Positions 8,498-18,559 of a stretch of DNA of 64,000 bases are shown piece after piece. The notes below the pieces were generated by a model. That model worked only from the letters and a program-made list of their open reading frames with translations. It did no database searches and had not been told where the DNA came from. Source of the stretch: Salinimonas profundi (GTDB taxonomy: Bacteria > Pseudomonadota > Gammaproteobacteria > Enterobacterales > Alteromonadaceae); NCBI RefSeq assembly GCF_014750655.1, contig NZ_JABBXD010000004.1:186001-250000 (forward strand), in the 5' to 3' direction. The position numbers were made by a program, and so were the translations under genes. Every line of letters starts with the position of its first letter. Within the stretch, counting starts at the first letter, position 1.

Positions 8498-8530
8498 CCT
8501 ATATCAATCACTTTCTATATCCACTATAGG
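8498..8530. promoter_or_regulatory. Small inverted repeat upstream of tnsA
   Basis: CCTATA at 8498-8503 and TATAGG at 8525-8530 are inverted copies. On the minus strand the segment also contains GATATAG twice, close together. It lies between the tnsA start and the innermost candidate TnsB repeat, where the tnsA promoter must be. It may be an operator or simply overlapping promoter elements; the evidence does not separate these. Confidence 0.25.
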
Positions 8531-8540
8531 AAGAAGCGTA

Positions 8541-8600
8541 AATTTGTCAACTTATGGTTTATTTTGTCACTTTATGATTTCAATTTGTCATCTTATGGTT
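8541..8600 (-). repeat. Three ~19-bp TnsB-binding-site-like repeats at the transposon right end
   Basis: Three near-identical units lie on the plus strand at 8541-8559, 8561-8579 and 8582-8600. Each has the form (A)ATTTGTCA..TTATG(G/A)TT; read outward-in on the minus strand this is A(C/T)CATAA..TGACAAA. They are spaced 20-21 bp apart, and the outermost stops 9 bp from the proposed terminus. The tight array of like-oriented repeats resembles the right end of Tn7, where TnsB sites overlap; left ends usually have wider spacing. No further copy was noticed in the rest of the transposon portion shown. Confidence 0.8.
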
Positions 8601-8604
8601 TAAT

Positions 8605-10521
<1,917 letters not shown>

Positions 10522-10655
10522 TTAATGCCAAATATTCTGGCAGGTCCATACGCCGCACTGCGCCTCATGATTGCGATGGTAGCACACGTTGGTACGATAT
10601 TAGCAATTACGATAGTAGCAATAGTGTCAAGGCCGGGCAATTACACCCGCTCGAC

Positions 10656-11240
10656 TTACTGAATGTTGAGAAATCTGGCAATCGCTGGTAAATGATTGGG
10701 GTAGTTAATAAAGCTGTGATCGCCGCCCTGCTCTACCACCAAAGTACCGGCTTCGTACTTCGACTGTGCCTGACGGTAATCCAGTGTCTCGTCACCGGTT
10801 TGCAGCATAACATGATACGCATCGGGTGCGCTCAGCACCTCAGTATCCAGGGCTTTTAAAGTATCCATATCCTCAGCAACCAGCTCGAACACCTCATTGG
10901 TGTAAGGGTTGACATGTTCTCCCAGATAATCGAGAAGCAACTCGTAAGGCTTTACCGCCGGATTAATCAGTACCGCTTTGCCACCGAAGCGCTCGACCAA
11001 ATACGTGGCCAGATAGCCACCCATTGAGCTGCCGATAACTTTAAGCCCGTCTTCCAGTAACTCAGGGTGTGAATTAATATACCCTTCCAACTGACCAAAT
11101 ACCTTTGACGGGTAATTTGAGAGTGCCGGTGTATGCACAACCGTGTCCGGATAATGTTCGGCGAACCACTGCACGGTCGTTTGCGCCTTCACAGACTGCG
11201 GCGAACTTAAAAACCCATGCAGATACAACACGTTACTCAT
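10656..11240 (-). CDS. yqiA: YqiA/YcfP-family alpha/beta-fold esterase
   Basis: A 194-residue single-domain alpha/beta hydrolase of the YqiA family, which has esterase activity on short acyl substrates; the physiological role is unclear. The N-terminal YLHGFLSSP is the oxyanion region, GSSMGG holds the nucleophilic serine, and the C-terminal GGDHSF holds the likely catalytic histidine. The start overlaps the end of cpdA (ATGA-type), and parE follows 155 bp downstream. The order nudF-yqiB-cpdA-yqiA-parE is the usual gammaproteobacterial arrangement. Confidence 0.9.
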   Translation of the reverse strand: MSNVLYLHGFLSSPQSVKAQTTVQWFAEHYPDTVVHTPALSNYPSKVFGQLEGYINSHPELLEDGLKVIGSSMGGYLATYLVERFGGKAVLINPAVKPYELLLDYLGEHVNPYTNEVFELVAEDMDTLKALDTEVLSAPDAYHVMLQTGDETLDYRQAQSKYEAGTLVVEQGGDHSFINYPNHLPAIARFLNIQ

Positions 11241-11974
11241 TCAATTCTCCTGATAAAGGTTGTCATAGTACCATCCGGCGCTAAATCCAGCACCCGCACA
11301 CCCGGCGCGATATTATCTACACCAAAGTCGGCTGTCATACGCCATTGCCAGCAACTTGATGGAGCGGAAAGCACAGCCCGATCATCGACGGTATGTTCAC
11401 GTACCGCGTGAATATGACCATAAATTATCGCTTGAATGTTTCTTTGGCGGGTAAACCATGCACGCACCTCGCCGGCATTTTCAAGCGCGTGCGTATCCAT
11501 CCAGCTATTTGTCGGCAACAGGTGATGATGTAATGCTGCCAGATGATGAACCCCAGGATGCGCAGCAACGGCCTGGGAGATTAGATCCAGCTGTTGATTG
11601 TCGACCTGCCCACGGGTGCCCGTATAAGTAGAATCCATTCCATGGATATGCCACTGGCCTAGTTGCCAGGCGCTTCCGGCTATTAATGTGGCATGTTTGA
11701 GCATCTGGTTAAAATGAGGATTTACATCATGATTGCCCGGAATCACTTTGAAGGGCACAGACGGACAATGGCTGGCCAGCAACGCAGTAAAATGCGCGTA
11801 ACTTTCCACGCTATCATCACCGCTGATATCGCCGGTAATCAGTAGCGCATCCGGGGCCAGAGAATTGCACAATTGCAGACAGCGAAGCAATGATGTATGA
11901 GGATTGATGCCACCATACGCAGTGCGTTTGATGTCGGACAATAAATGACAGTCCGTTATTTGTATCAGCCGCAT
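11237..11974 (-). CDS. cpdA: 3',5'-cyclic AMP phosphodiesterase
   Basis: A calcineurin-like metallophosphoesterase of 245 residues that hydrolyses cAMP to AMP and thereby tunes CRP signalling. The metal-binding motifs are in order: ITDCHL (D and H near 7-10), GDISGDD, GNHDVN, ALHHHLLP and YGHIH. The start overlaps the stop of yqiB by one base, and the stop overlaps yqiA by four, so all are in one operon. No anomaly is seen. Confidence 0.93.
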   Translation of the reverse strand: MRLIQITDCHLLSDIKRTAYGGINPHTSLLRCLQLCNSLAPDALLITGDISGDDSVESYAHFTALLASHCPSVPFKVIPGNHDVNPHFNQMLKHATLIAGSAWQLGQWHIHGMDSTYTGTRGQVDNQQLDLISQAVAAHPGVHHLAALHHHLLPTNSWMDTHALENAGEVRAWFTRQRNIQAIIYGHIHAVREHTVDDRAVLSAPSSCWQWRMTADFGVDNIAPGVRVLDLAPDGTMTTFIRRIE

Positions 11975-12432
11975 CAGGCTTCACTGGTCACCCTGGGGTG
12001 ATGCCTGAGACAAAACTGCAGCCATTCAGCCAAAAAGATATTCACCATCTGTTTTTCATTACGCTGACGCATTTTGCTGTTCGGGTAATCGTAAGAGGCC
12101 GCAAAAGCCCCGGTGTTCTGGCTGTTTATCACCTCTGCCACCCGGGCATCATGATATAACCTGACTGTCATGGCTGGTTTCAGGTACGCTGGCGAAAATG
12201 CATTAACCTGTTCCACATTCAGCGTGGTGGTGTAGCGGGCAGAGTCAGTAATGGTAATACGGTAGCTCAGCGCATCTTTAACGGTAAACTCGTAGGTCAT
12301 GTCGGCAGTGTCACAATCGGGCAGTACCCGCAAAAAATGCGCGTAATTTAATTCACAGACCGCCTGCATACTGGGCAGGTTCGGCACATATTTGCGGGTG
12401 ACCCTGTTTGAATATTTCACTGTGTTGGCCAA
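11974..12432 (-). CDS. yqiB: DUF1249 family protein YqiB
   Basis: A 152-residue cytoplasmic protein of the DUF1249 (YqiB) family, always found between nudF and cpdA in gammaproteobacteria; its molecular function is unknown. Features include the conserved NYAHFLRVLPD and ARVAEV segments and a C-terminal KMRQRNEKQMVN...FLAEWLQFCL helix. It overlaps nudF by 16 bp and cpdA by one base, which implies coupled translation. Confidence 0.85.
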   Translation of the reverse strand: MANTVKYSNRVTRKYVPNLPSMQAVCELNYAHFLRVLPDCDTADMTYEFTVKDALSYRITITDSARYTTTLNVEQVNAFSPAYLKPAMTVRLYHDARVAEVINSQNTGAFAASYDYPNSKMRQRNEKQMVNIFLAEWLQFCLRHHPRVTSEA

Positions 12433-13043
12433 CTTTCGAGTAATTCCTGTTTATTCATAAAAAACCATTGTAGCGCAATAATCGATGCTGCATTGTCAAT
12501 ATGGCCATTTTTAAGCCATTCAAGGGCGTCGCTTTCTGCTACCCGGTGCACGCAAATATCTTCTGACTCACTGTCCAGACCGTGAACACCGTGCGCCGTT
12601 GTTGAATCTGTTCGGGCAACAAAAATATCAATTCGTTCCGTGGTTCCACCCGGGCTGGCCAGATAAGATGTCGCGCGGGTAAGATTGGTCAGCGCAATGC
12701 CAGCTTCTTCCTGCGCTTCCCGATAGCAAACGGTTTCGGGGGTTTCACCTTCATCGATGATGCCTGCGACAATTTCGATGAGCCACGGCTTATCACTGGT
12801 TTCTACCGCGCCAATACGAAACTGCTCTATCAGCACAAACTCACCGGTATCCGGATCATACGGCAACACCGCCACCGCGTGTCCACGTTCAAACACTTCA
12901 CGTCGGATGGGGTCGCTCCATCCCCCATTAAACAGCTTATGGGTAAAGGTATATTCTGTTGTTTTAAAAAAACCCTGATACAGTGGCTTTTTATCAGACA
13001 CCTTTACATCAGTTGAGTTAAATCTGTGTATTTTATTGCTCAC
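12417..13043 (-). CDS. nudF: ADP-ribose diphosphatase (Nudix hydrolase)
   Basis: A Nudix hydrolase of 208 residues that cleaves ADP-ribose to AMP and ribose 5-phosphate. The Nudix box is complete: G at the start of GIIDEGE, then REAQEEAGI. The flanking segments (EQFRIGAV, and PGGTTERIDIFVA after the box) are typical of ADP-ribose pyrophosphatases. It is the first gene of the operon running toward parE and diverges from tolC across a 268-bp promoter region. Confidence 0.93.
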   Translation of the reverse strand: MSNKIHRFNSTDVKVSDKKPLYQGFFKTTEYTFTHKLFNGGWSDPIRREVFERGHAVAVLPYDPDTGEFVLIEQFRIGAVETSDKPWLIEIVAGIIDEGETPETVCYREAQEEAGIALTNLTRATSYLASPGGTTERIDIFVARTDSTTAHGVHGLDSESEDICVHRVAESDALEWLKNGHIDNAASIIALQWFFMNKQELLESWPTQ

Positions 13044-13311
13044 TTACATTCACCTTCGCATGTAAAAAAGATAAGATAGCCTTACAATAAGATTCGTGGT
13101 TTAACGACGAACATGCAGGCAGCGCATATGGGTGGCATCTTGCATACCGGCAGCTTTACACTTTGTCGCAACGCATTACGGGGTATTACATTCTGTTACA
13201 GTTAAATACGCTTCGTTACGACATTGGACTACCGGATTGCATTTGATTTTCATACACTTGACAACCTAAAGCAGTCTGAAAGACGCATAAATAATACAGG
13301 AAGGCGAATTA

Positions 13312-14685
13312 ATGAAACGTACACTTCTGTCGCTAGTAATTAGCCTCGGTGTGACCAGCTCTGCACTGGCAGACGACTTATACGATGTTTATCAGCAGGC
13401 GCTGAACAATGATCCGGTCGTAAACAGAGCGAAGGCACAACGAGACGCTGCCTTTGAAGGAATTCCTATCAGCCGGGCCAATTTGTTACCGCAGATATCC
13501 GGTTCGGTGAGTTATCAGCAGTCCAGCCGCGAGAACACACAGTTTGCCGGTGACCAGGAAAATGTCACGTTGATCATCGTTGACGCTGACTCAGATACAA
13601 CCCAATACGGTCTGAACCTGGACATGTCTTTATATGACCACGCCAACTGGGTAGGACTCAACCGGGCGGAAAAAACCGCCGAGCAAAGTGACGCCCAATT
13701 GGCCGCTGCCATGCAGGAGCTGATTGTCCGCACAGTAAACTCTTATTTTTCCGTGCTACGGGCTAAAGATAATCTCGAATTCGTACGCGCCGAAAAGCGC
13801 GCCATTGAGCGTCAGCTGGAACAGACCAAACAACGCTTTGAAGTAGGCTTGACGGCGATTACCGACGTGCATGAAGCGCAGGCGAACTTTGACAATACCG
13901 TCGCGCAGGAAATTCAGGCGCAGAACCAGGTGGAGCTGGCGCTTGAAGAGCTTCGCGTGATCACCGGCAAATACCATGACCGGCTGTACCCGCTGGATAC
14001 TGATTCGTTTTCTGCCACCATGCCGTCTCCATCAAAACCTGAGGAGTGGCTGGAAATCGCTGAAGACAAAAACTTGTCTTTGCTTGTTGACCGACTGGCG
14101 CTGGATATTGCCAAAGAGGATATCAGTCAGGCGCGGGCGGGCCACTACCCTACCCTCGGTTTATCAGCGCAGGCCAACCGCACTAAAAATGATATTTCCG
14201 GCGACCGACTCAATATTGAAACCCCGTATCTGGATGATTATAGCGTCGGTGTTAATCTGAATGTGCCTATTTTCCAGGGACTTCGTGTCAGTAGCCAGAC
14301 TGATCAGGCAAAGTATTTATATGTAGCTGCCAGTCAGGATGTGGAACAGACATACCGCCAGACTGTCCAGTCTGTACGCAGCTCGTTCAACGATATCAAA
14401 GCGGCAATATCAACCATTCGTGCCCTGGAGCAGGCAGTGGTATCTGCGCAAAGTGCGCTGAAAGCCACAGAAGCAGGGTTTGATGTGGGTACGCGAACGA
14501 TTGTTGACGTACTGGACAGCACCCGCAATCTGTTTAATGCTCGCAGTAACCTTGCCGGTGCACGGTATGACTTTATCCAGGCTGTGGTCACGCTTAAGCA
14601 GGCAGCAGGTACGCTGACGCAAGAAGATGTACAGATGATCAATAAGGGCTTGCGCCCCCCACAGCCATCTAATAACGGCAATTAA
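13312..14685 (+). CDS. tolC: TolC outer-membrane efflux channel
   Basis: The 457-residue outer-membrane and periplasmic tunnel protein that serves tripartite efflux pumps and type I secretion. A signal peptide ends near SALADD. Two internally similar halves follow, each with the long coiled-coil helices and beta strands of the OEP family. AGGAAGG precedes the ATG. The gene stands alone, with a strong terminator 17 bp after the stop and divergent nudF upstream. The HlyD/DUF2955 system at about 32.7 kb is a possible inner partner; this is inference. Confidence 0.95.
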   Translation: MKRTLLSLVISLGVTSSALADDLYDVYQQALNNDPVVNRAKAQRDAAFEGIPISRANLLPQISGSVSYQQSSRENTQFAGDQENVTLIIVDADSDTTQYGLNLDMSLYDHANWVGLNRAEKTAEQSDAQLAAAMQELIVRTVNSYFSVLRAKDNLEFVRAEKRAIERQLEQTKQRFEVGLTAITDVHEAQANFDNTVAQEIQAQNQVELALEELRVITGKYHDRLYPLDTDSFSATMPSPSKPEEWLEIAEDKNLSLLVDRLALDIAKEDISQARAGHYPTLGLSAQANRTKNDISGDRLNIETPYLDDYSVGVNLNVPIFQGLRVSSQTDQAKYLYVAASQDVEQTYRQTVQSVRSSFNDIKAAISTIRALEQAVVSAQSALKATEAGFDVGTRTIVDVLDSTRNLFNARSNLAGARYDFIQAVVTLKQAAGTLTQEDVQMINKGLRPPQPSNNGN

Positions 14686-14701
14686 TCGATAGCTATATAT
14701 C

Positions 14702-14730
14702 AAAAAGGGGCCTTAAGAAGCCCCTTTTTT
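14702..14730. terminator. Rho-independent terminator after tolC
   Basis: The stem GGGGC (14707-14711) pairs with GCCCC (14720-14724). It is flanked by an A tract and a run of six T, so it could act in both directions for tolC and the convergent small gene. Confidence 0.85.
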
Positions 14731-14757
14731 GTTAATTCGCGGTGTAAACCAACGCGC

Positions 14758-14916
14758 TTATGATGCCAGCTTTCGGTTTACATTCTCAAGCAGTCCAGAT
14801 AACGCCTTGATTTTACTTTTAAATTCCAGCACAGATTGAGGCTCTGGCGTGAATTTATCGAGTTCTTTTGAAAATTGGTTTAATTTGCGCTGCAACGTTA
14901 TAAGATCGCTGTCCAT
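14758..14916 (-). CDS. Small coiled-coil protein of unknown function (52 aa)
   Basis: I do not recognise this protein. From ATG 14916, with AGGA eight bases upstream, it encodes 52 residues starting MDSDLITLQRKLNQFSKEL. Regular leucine spacing suggests a short helical hairpin or coiled coil. An upstream in-frame start would add 22 residues but overlap the divergent channel gene and lacks a better ribosome-binding site. It lies between the tolC terminator and the channel gene. The shape recalls small DNA-metabolism or chaperone accessory proteins, but nothing supports a specific role. Confidence 0.6.
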   Translation of the reverse strand: MDSDLITLQRKLNQFSKELDKFTPEPQSVLEFKSKIKALSGLLENVNRKLAS

Positions 14917-15023
14917 GTTAATCCTGGTTTCCCTACCGGTGTGCGTGATAATTATAGTGTAGCAATTAAATGCAATTTGCAATAATCACGCGGCCCCTGG
15001 TTTTTCTCCAAGAAGTAAAAAAA

Positions 15024-15842
15024 ATGCAAGCTGTTCAGTTACAAAGAAAATTTGAGTCCATTCGGGCTAATAAAATTTTTGAAACCTTCGTTATTACCGT
15101 CATTATTGTTTCCGCTTTACTGGTGGGTGCGAAAACTTACGATATGCCCAGCGGGTTCGCGTCACTGACGCTTATTCTCGACTGGTTTATCAGCATCTTT
15201 TTCTTAACAGAAATCACCATCCGTTTTTTGGGTGAGCCGCGAAAGCGCGACTTTTTCAAGAGCTTCTGGAACTGGTTCGACACGCTTATCGTGGTCGTCT
15301 CACTAATTCCTGCGGAGAGTACTGACCTGGCGATTGTCGGACGACTGGTCAGGGTATTTCGTGTACTGCGGATGATATCCATCATTCCCGAACTGCGTAT
15401 TCTGCTGGTTTCTCTGGTAAAAGCACTGCCTCAGCTTGGGTACGTGATGCTTTTAATGTTCATTATCTTCTACATCTATGCGGCGATTGGCAGCACCTTG
15501 TTTGAGAATATCAATCCGACACTGTGGGGCGACATCACGATTTCAATGCTGACGCTGTTCCGGGTTATGACATTTGAAGACTGGACAGATGTCATGTACG
15601 AAACCATGGAAGTGTATTCCTTAAGTTGGTTTTATTACCTCACATTTATTTTCTTCACCGCGTTTGCGTTTTTAAACATGGTGATAGGGATTGTGGTCAA
15701 TGTGATGGAACAGGAAAATGCCAAAGTGCGCGCAGAAAAAGAAAAGGACAACAATGAGCCGACTTTACGGGATGTCATGAATGAGCTTAATGCGCTTAAA
15801 GCGGCAGTCAATCAACAGCGAGATCAAAATCGCCGGCCCTGA
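15024..15842 (+). CDS. Voltage-gated cation channel (ion transporter family)
   Basis: A 272-residue six-helix channel of the bacterial NaChBac/ion-transporter family that assembles as a tetramer in the inner membrane. S1-S3 span about residues 18-93. S4 carries arginines at every third position (R107, R110, R113, R116). S5 is near 137-160, the pore loop near 170-190 and S6 near 202-228, followed by a cytoplasmic coiled coil rich in charge. The selectivity filter reads TFEDWTD (183-189), more acidic than the TLESW type of sodium channels, so calcium permeability is plausible. ATG 15024 is preferred over 14970 because it directly precedes the conserved cytoplasmic lead-in. The gene is monocistronic. 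Confidence 0.85.
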   Translation: MQAVQLQRKFESIRANKIFETFVITVIIVSALLVGAKTYDMPSGFASLTLILDWFISIFFLTEITIRFLGEPRKRDFFKSFWNWFDTLIVVVSLIPAESTDLAIVGRLVRVFRVLRMISIIPELRILLVSLVKALPQLGYVMLLMFIIFYIYAAIGSTLFENINPTLWGDITISMLTLFRVMTFEDWTDVMYETMEVYSLSWFYYLTFIFFTAFAFLNMVIGIVVNVMEQENAKVRAEKEKDNNEPTLRDVMNELNALKAAVNQQRDQNRRP

Positions 15843-15889
15843 TAGTGGTTCCGGTGACTAATTGAAAGCTGCCACTTCGTATCGGCAGG

Positions 15890-15913
15890 GCAAGTTTGCT
15901 TCATGCACTTGCC
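15890..15913. terminator. Hairpin between channel gene and yrhK-like gene
   Basis: GGCAAGT (15890-15896) and ACTTGCC (15907-15913) form a perfect 7-bp stem between two convergent genes. There is no clear T tract, so it may be a weak bidirectional terminator or only a hairpin. Confidence 0.35.
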
Positions 15914-15922
15914 TGCTAATGG

Positions 15923-16228
15923 TTAATTTTCCCAATTGCTTGAGGGAAGCTTTTTTATATGAAAATGGCTTATCAAACGCAAAGACGGGCGGATTAAAAA
16001 CTGAAAACTGCCGATAATAAATAACCAGATAGCGTACGTTTCCAGCTCAGGAAATAAGAACAAAATACTGCCTACCAGAAACCAGAGTGCTATCAAAAAG
16101 TCATTCGCGATGCTGGCAAGCTCGTATCGACGTCGTATAACAATCTCTTCCTGACCAAGACGAATCGTTATCGGGTTATCTATATTATGTTGCGACATTG
16201 GCGTCTCATAGGTCGAATATGTTGACAA
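15923..16228 (-). CDS. YrhK-domain small membrane protein
   Basis: A 101-residue protein with the YrhK domain pattern: IVIRRRYEL, then NDFLIALWFLVGSILFLFP, then WLFIIGSFQFLIRP. It has two membrane helices (about 45-63 and 68-85) and a basic C-terminus. Members are small inner-membrane proteins of unknown function, some near transporters or stress genes. An internal ATG at 16198 would give 91 residues and still contain the whole domain, so the start is uncertain. Confidence 0.75.
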   Translation of the reverse strand: MSTYSTYETPMSQHNIDNPITIRLGQEEIVIRRRYELASIANDFLIALWFLVGSILFLFPELETYAIWLFIIGSFQFLIRPSLRLISHFHIKKLPSSNWEN

Positions 16229-16424
16229 TTAGGTTGTCGGATACGACGCTAGCTGGTTACTGGCTTTGTCGATTAAATAAAAATACGTGTTTGATACCTC
16301 TAAGCGGTGGCATGTCGCCAGTGAGCCCCCCGCCAATACACTTTTTTAAGCATATAGTGTGTTTATAACCGATCAGACTGCCTGCCCACACCGTAATCTT
16401 ATACTTTCGCCTTTAAGGAATATT

Positions 16425-17465
16425 ATGAATACCATGCAACTGGCGAAGAGAACGTTTATCCAGGCCAGTATCACTGCACTGGTCTTTCTGCTCACCTGGT
16501 GGGTCGTTGTCAGTGGCAAAATTTTTCTGACCATCTTCGGCGCCATCTTACTGGCCATTCTGTTTCGACGTTCCGCAAGCTGGCTGGAAGCGAAAACCCA
16601 GGTTTCGCATAAAATCTGGCTACCGCTAACCATCGTGGTTCCACTTCTGCTGTTTGCGCTTTTTCTCTGGTACACCGCGCCTCAGATAAACACGCAGGCA
16701 ACTCAGTTAATGGAACGGCTTCCGCAGGCATTAAGTCACATGCAGGAGCAGTTTTATAAGCTACGATGGGCGGGAAAAATTGACGAAGAGATAGAAAACC
16801 TGCGTGACTACGATCCGCAGATAGGCACGGTCATCAAGGCTATGTCCAACTTTTTCTCGACGACGGCGAATGGGGTTGGCAGTATGATTTTTGCCATTTT
16901 TCTTGGCCTGTTTATTCTGGTCAATCCCGCAACATATGTGAACGGCACGGTGATACTTGTTCCGCCGGCACATCGACAACGTGCGCGGGATATACTGGAC
17001 GCCTGCGCTGTCGCCCTGTCAGGCTGGCTGGTGGCTAAAATTACTTCCATGATTGTGGTGGGCGTATTAACCACAATCGGGCTATGGGCGCTCGGCATTG
17101 AGCTTGCGTTGATTCTTGGCATCATTGCCGCTTTGCTTTCTTTCATACCCAATCTTGGCCCAATCATCGCGTTTATTCCTGCTGCGATGGTCAGCATGAT
17201 CACAGGTCTTGATGCGCTGTTGTACGTTACCCTTCTGTATATCGCTATCCAGGCGGTTGAAAGTTATGTCATCACGCCTGTACTGCAGGCAGAAATTGCT
17301 GACCTACCTCCAGCCCTGACGCTTATCGCCCAGGTATTTCTGGCCGCGCTGGTAGGTATGACAGGAATTTTACTGGCGGCCCCCCTGGTGGTCACACTCA
17401 TGGTGGTTATCAGGATGTGGTATGTGGAGGATGGGCTCAAATCCGCAGTTGATGAGCATCCGTAA
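16425..17465 (+). CDS. AI-2E family transporter
   Basis: A 346-residue inner-membrane protein of the AI-2E transporter family (PF01594), with seven to eight hydrophobic helices. A conserved central region runs around ITSMIVVGVLTTIGLW, followed by SFIPNLGPIIAFIPA and ESYVITPVL. The family exports varied small molecules or ions; the autoinducer-2 label should not be taken literally. I chose ATG 16425, with AAGGAA upstream, over the earlier start at 16359. The gene is monocistronic. Confidence 0.88.
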   Translation: MNTMQLAKRTFIQASITALVFLLTWWVVVSGKIFLTIFGAILLAILFRRSASWLEAKTQVSHKIWLPLTIVVPLLLFALFLWYTAPQINTQATQLMERLPQALSHMQEQFYKLRWAGKIDEEIENLRDYDPQIGTVIKAMSNFFSTTANGVGSMIFAIFLGLFILVNPATYVNGTVILVPPAHRQRARDILDACAVALSGWLVAKITSMIVVGVLTTIGLWALGIELALILGIIAALLSFIPNLGPIIAFIPAAMVSMITGLDALLYVTLLYIAIQAVESYVITPVLQAEIADLPPALTLIAQVFLAALVGMTGILLAAPLVVTLMVVIRMWYVEDGLKSAVDEHP

Positions 17466-17629
17466 GTAATAACATGTTTCCATCCCATATTAGAATTATC
17501 GTTCACCCAACAGGCTAAAAACTTTTTATAACTTTATTTTGATTAAGCTTAAAGTTTTACTGTCAGATAAATTTACAACTAAAGTATTAGTATACTTATA
17601 AGCCATTGATAATTAAAGATTATAAAAAG

Positions 17630-17645
17630 TGGTTTACTTTTTGCT
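17630..17645 (+). promoter_or_regulatory. Candidate sigma-54 (RpoN) promoter for the PEP-CTERM gene
   Basis: TGG at 17630-17632 and TTGCT at 17641-17645 place the GG and GC pairs exactly ten bases apart, as in the -24/-12 consensus TGGCAC-N5-TTGCW. The middle CAC is not matched. About 80 bp separate it from the start codon. PEP-CTERM genes in PrsK/PrsR systems are known to use RpoN promoters, which strengthens the call. Confidence 0.45.
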
Positions 17646-17661
17646 CCACTATCCGTGTTCA

Positions 17662-17684
17662 TAAGTCCGGGTTATCAGGACTTA
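17662..17684. repeat. Inverted repeat in the leader of the PEP-CTERM gene
   Basis: TAAGTCC (17662-17668) and GGACTTA (17678-17684) are perfect inverted copies separated by nine bases. They lie just downstream of the candidate sigma-54 promoter. It could be a leader hairpin or a protein-binding site. Confidence 0.4.
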
Positions 17685-17723
17685 ATTAAAACTATAACAG
17701 AATACCTAAATTAACGGAGACGG

Positions 17724-18491
17724 ATGCCAATGAAACACTTATCTAAAATTTTATTCGCCACCTCTTTCATCAGTGCTACAGCTAACGCTGGCCTTATGTA
17801 TGATCAAAATGTCACACCTGATGTGATTTACGGTGGCGGTAATGCTAATGGCGCCTTTACGGTAGATTCACGCAACGGTGTAGAACTGGGTCTGCGCGCC
17901 AAACTGCGCTTCGATGAAACTAATCAACCAGCGTCAATCTATAACAGCGATGGTGCCGGTAAATACTATTTCGACAATATTGCGCCACCGACTGGCTTTG
18001 GTTGGGATGAAGGTTCATCCAGCTCTGCAATCTGGAACTTCGATTTCAGTGTGAACAGCAATGTTGATGGTTCAGGCTCGGTATTATCGGATTTCACCTA
18101 TCTACTGGAGATCGATTACGACCCGGGCGTGACCACCCAGTTTCTTGCGTTTGACTTGATAAATCAACCAGACGCAGATCACGCAATAGGATCCGATGGA
18201 ACCGGTAACCTCAATCCAAAAGATGCTGAAGAGAGTTATTCATTTCTGATCAATAACAACAATGTCGCGCAAAACAGCTGGAACATGGAATTCTTCAACA
18301 ATGATGAGTTCACTTTTACCAATACCGATGACGGTTTGTATGATATCCGATTAAGTGCTTTTGATAACGGTGATGAGATTGCCTCTACATCGATTCAGGT
18401 TGTGTCTGGTGATGGCGCAATGGAAGTGCCTGCGCCTGCTACTGCGTTGCTTATGTTTGCTGGCGGCCTGATGCTGCTGCGTCGCAGATAG
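17724..18491 (+). CDS. PEP-CTERM sorting-domain exported protein
   Basis: A 255-residue exported protein. The N-terminal signal peptide ends near TANAG. The body is rich in Asp, Asn, Gly and Ser with predicted beta structure. The C-terminus has the tripartite PEP-CTERM signal: VPAPAT, a hydrophobic helix (ALLMFAGGLMLL) and a terminal RRR. Such proteins are processed by an exosortase and released or anchored at the surface, often with exopolysaccharide. No exosortase is in the window. The neighbour prsT belongs to the same system. The start could also be ATG 17730. Its specific role, matrix or surface, is unknown. Confidence 0.82.
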   Translation: MPMKHLSKILFATSFISATANAGLMYDQNVTPDVIYGGGNANGAFTVDSRNGVELGLRAKLRFDETNQPASIYNSDGAGKYYFDNIAPPTGFGWDEGSSSSAIWNFDFSVNSNVDGSGSVLSDFTYLLEIDYDPGVTTQFLAFDLINQPDADHAIGSDGTGNLNPKDAEESYSFLINNNNVAQNSWNMEFFNNDEFTFTNTDDGLYDIRLSAFDNGDEIASTSIQVVSGDGAMEVPAPATALLMFAGGLMLLRRR

Positions 18492-18507
18492 TGACTGCAT
18501 GAAAAAC

Positions 18508-18535
18508 AAAAAAGGCGCCCTCGGGCGCCTTTTTT
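18508..18535. terminator. Bidirectional terminator between the PEP-CTERM gene and prsT
   Basis: AAAAAAGGCGCCC pairs with GGGCGCCTTTTTT around a two-base loop (TC), giving A and T tracts on either side of a GC-rich stem. It serves both convergent genes. Confidence 0.9.
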
Positions 18536-18559
18536 GTCTTGGTAATCAGCGTTTGGTAA

